Assembly (NCBI GenBank): GCA_020445945.1
Contig: JAGRFQ010000055.1
Coordinates: forward strand, 1 to 36,064
DNA from: Rhodocyclaceae bacterium
GTDB lineage: Bacteria; Pseudomonadota; Gammaproteobacteria; Burkholderiales; Rhodocyclaceae
Direction: 5' to 3'
DNA length: 36,064 nucleotides
The notes below the pieces were generated by a model. It was not told where the DNA came from, ran no database searches, and saw only the letters and a program-made list of their open reading frames with translations. A program made the translations under genes and the position numbers. This document shows, one piece after another, positions 34,321-36,064 of this stretch. Each line of letters starts with the position of its first letter. The first letter of the stretch is position 1.

Positions 34321-36064
34321 ATGTTCTCGCGCTTTTTCATCGACCGTCCGATCTTCGCCACGGTCCTGTCGCTGTTCATCGTCATCGCCGGCCTGGCCTC
34401 GATGCGCGGGCTGCCGGTCGCGCAGTATCCGGAGATCGCCCCGCCGGTGGTCACCGTGGCCGCGACCTACCCCGGCGCCTCGGCCGAGGTGATCGAAAAG
34501 ACCGTCGCCGCACCGCTCGAAACGCAGATCATCGGCGTCGAAGACATGCTCTACATGAGCTCCACCTCGGCCTCCAGCGGACGGGTCGAGATTCAGGTCA
34601 CCTTCGAGATCGGCGCCGACATCGACCAGGCGGTGATCAATGTGAACAACCGCGTCAAGCAGGCCGAAACGCGCCTGCCGCTGGAGGTCCGCCGGCAGGG
34701 CATCAGCGTCGAGAAGGGCTCCTCATCCTTCCTGCAAGTGGTCGCCTTCACCTCGCCGGACGGCCGCTTCGACGACGTCTACACCAGCAACTACGTGACG
34801 CTGAACGTGCTCGACGTGATCAAGCGCGTGCCGGGCACCACCAACGTGCAGATCTTCGGCGCCAAGGACTACGCGATGCGCGTGTGGCTGCAGCCCGACC
34901 GGCTGAAGCAGTACGACCTGGCCACCACCGACGTGATCCGCGCCATCGAGGAGCAGAACGCGCAGTACGCCGTCGGGCGCATCGGCCAGCCGCCGACCGC
35001 CACCGGGCAGGCGCTGTCGCTGACCGTCAACACCCGCGGCCGGCTGGCCGACGCGAGCGAATTCGAGCAGATCGTTCTGCGCGCCACGCCGGACGGCGCC
35101 CAGGTGCGGCTGCGCGATGTCGCCAAGGTCGAACTGGGCGCGCGCGACTACAGCTTCATCGGCCGCCTCAGCGGCCAGCCCGCCACGCTGGTCGGCATTT
35201 TCCTCAAGCCCGGCGCCAACGCGCTCGACGTGGCGCAAGAGGTCAAGGCCACGCTCGTCGAGCTCGAAAGCCGTTTCCCCGACGGGCTGAGCTACTCGAT
35301 TCCCTACGACACCACCGATTTCGTCGACGTGTCGATCCGCGAAGTGCTCAAGACGCTGGCCGAAGCGATGGTGCTGGTCTTCCTCGTGGTCTACCTGTTC
35401 CTGCAGAACTGGCGCGCCACGCTGATCCCCACGCTGGCGGTGCCGGTGTCGCTGATCGGCGCCTTCGCCGGGCTGATGATGCTCGACTACTCGATCAACA
35501 CGCTGACCCTGTTCGGCATGGTGCTGGCCATCGGCATCGTGGTCGACGACGCCATCGTGGTGCTCGAAAACGTCGAGCGGATCATGCACGAGGAAGGGCT
35601 CCCCGTGCGTCAGGCCGCGGTGCAGGCGATGCGCGAAGTGACCGGACCGGTGATCGCCATCGTGCTGGTGCTGTGCGCGGTGTTCGTGCCGATCGCCTTT
35701 CTCGGCGGGCTCACCGGCGAGCTGTACCGCCAGTTCGCGGTCACCATCGCCATCGCGGTGAGCATCTCCGGCATCGTCGCGCTGACCCTCACGCCCGCGC
35801 TGTGCGTGCTGATCCTGCGCCACGAGCACAAGGCCACCAGCCGCTTCTTCCGCGCCTTCAACCGCGGCTTCGAGCACGTCACCCGGCGCTACACCCACGG
35901 CGTCGCGTGGCTCATCCGCCGCGGCGGCATCGGCGCGCTGCTGTTCGCCGGCATGGTCGCAATCACGGCCGGGCTATGGCAGAACACCCCCGGCTCGCTG
36001 GTGCCGGACGAAGACCAGGGCTACTTCATCACCGCGGTGTATCTGCCCGACGGCGCCTCGCTGG
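34321..36064 (+). CDS. acrB: RND multidrug efflux transporter (AcrB-like), 3' truncated by window edge
   Basis: Open to the window end; 581 residues of an expected ~1040 are visible. The start MFSRFFIDRPIFATVLSLF and the segment QGISVEKGSSSFL match hydrophobe/amphiphile efflux-1 family pumps. The first porter domain, the docking part and the N-terminal half of the membrane domain are intact. The proton-relay aspartates are Asp409-Asp410 in GIVVDDAIVVLENVERIM (E. coli Asp407/408), and FLVVYLFLQNWRATLIP is the usual helix 2-loop-helix 3 region. It forms an inner-membrane trimer exporting drugs, detergents or dyes by proton antiport. It starts two bases after acrA. An outer-membrane channel gene may follow outside the window. 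Confidence 0.97.
   Translation, partial: MFSRFFIDRPIFATVLSLFIVIAGLASMRGLPVAQYPEIAPPVVTVAATYPGASAEVIEKTVAAPLETQIIGVEDMLYMSSTSASSGRVEIQVTFEIGADIDQAVINVNNRVKQAETRLPLEVRRQGISVEKGSSSFLQVVAFTSPDGRFDDVYTSNYVTLNVLDVIKRVPGTTNVQIFGAKDYAMRVWLQPDRLKQYDLATTDVIRAIEEQNAQYAVGRIGQPPTATGQALSLTVNTRGRLADASEFEQIVLRATPDGAQVRLRDVAKVELGARDYSFIGRLSGQPATLVGIFLKPGANALDVAQEVKATLVELESRFPDGLSYSIPYDTTDFVDVSIREVLKTLAEAMVLVFLVVYLFLQNWRATLIPTLAVPVSLIGAFAGLMMLDYSINTLTLFGMVLAIGIVVDDAIVVLENVERIMHEEGLPVRQAAVQAMREVTGPVIAIVLVLCAVFVPIAFLGGLTGELYRQFAVTIAIAVSISGIVALTLTPALCVLILRHEHKATSRFFRAFNRGFEHVTRRYTHGVAWLIRRGGIGALLFAGMVAITAGLWQNTPGSLVPDEDQGYFITAVYLPDGASL

Noticed and set aside
34723-35898. A 391-codon minus-strand open frame opposite acrB, and similar long antisense frames opposite fimV, cysS, trpB, leuB and purF
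   Set aside because: Each is a shadow of a strong, family-matched gene. Their composition (His/Arg/Gln- or Ala/Gly-rich with no domain) is the usual product of high GC at third codon positions.
1-36064. CRISPR arrays, insertion sequences, integrases, phage genes or a defence island
   Set aside because: No direct-repeat arrays, transposase or integrase motifs were seen; genes are core functions in conserved order with uniform composition.

Overview
The window is a GC-rich, gene-dense stretch of a betaproteobacterial chromosome. Gene order and protein style suggest the Rhodocyclales (Azoarcus/Thauera-like), but that placement is inference. I see no rRNA, tRNA, CRISPR array, insertion sequence or prophage. 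Nearly everything is recognisable core metabolism, so I do not claim a new defence or mobile system.

Layout. Bases 1-1703 hold the 3' end of dnaK and complete dnaJ. Bases 1854-4144 hold two tandem, paralogous periplasmic binding proteins of the branched-chain amino acid/amide type, with no permease or ATPase beside them. Convergent to them are a Crp/FNR-family regulator (4162-4887) and cysS (4953-6332). From a divergent region upstream of cysS runs a plus-strand envelope/proline-isomerase cluster: a secreted TPR protein, a YkuD-family L,D-transpeptidase or carboxypeptidase, an exported and a cytoplasmic cyclophilin, and lpxH (6536-10661). The TPR protein and the YkuD enzyme end in related NTF2-like domains.

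From 10658 to 28701 a long minus-strand supercluster reads, in transcription order, leuC - entericidin - leuD - leuB - asd - fimV - CbiQ-like membrane protein - truA - trpF - trpB - trpA - accD - folC - SPOR protein - cvpA - purF - metZ. It joins leucine, aspartate-family, tryptophan, fatty-acid, folate, purine and methionine synthesis with a polar pilus-assembly hub. The same backbone is known from Pseudomonas and other beta/gammaproteobacteria. Many junctions overlap (cbiQ/truA, truA/trpF, trpF/trpB, accD/folC, entericidin/leuD), which implies translational coupling. Likely non-ATG starts are seen at fimV, truA, trpF and metZ.

Bases 28786-32321 (minus) hold an M48 metallopeptidase lipoprotein, an HcaT/LacY-like MFS transporter, a small DUF465 protein and aroC. 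The right end is an RND multidrug efflux locus: a divergent AcrR-type repressor, an operator closely resembling the E. coli AcrR site, acrA, and acrB cut by the window edge.

Points most worth a second look: the NTF2-like domain shared by the TPR and YkuD proteins; the intrinsic-terminator structure inside the cysS leader; an FNR-like regulator that keeps only part of the iron-sulfur ligand set; the orphan CbiQ/EcfT-like membrane protein between fimV and truA; and the entericidin gene coupled into the leu operon.
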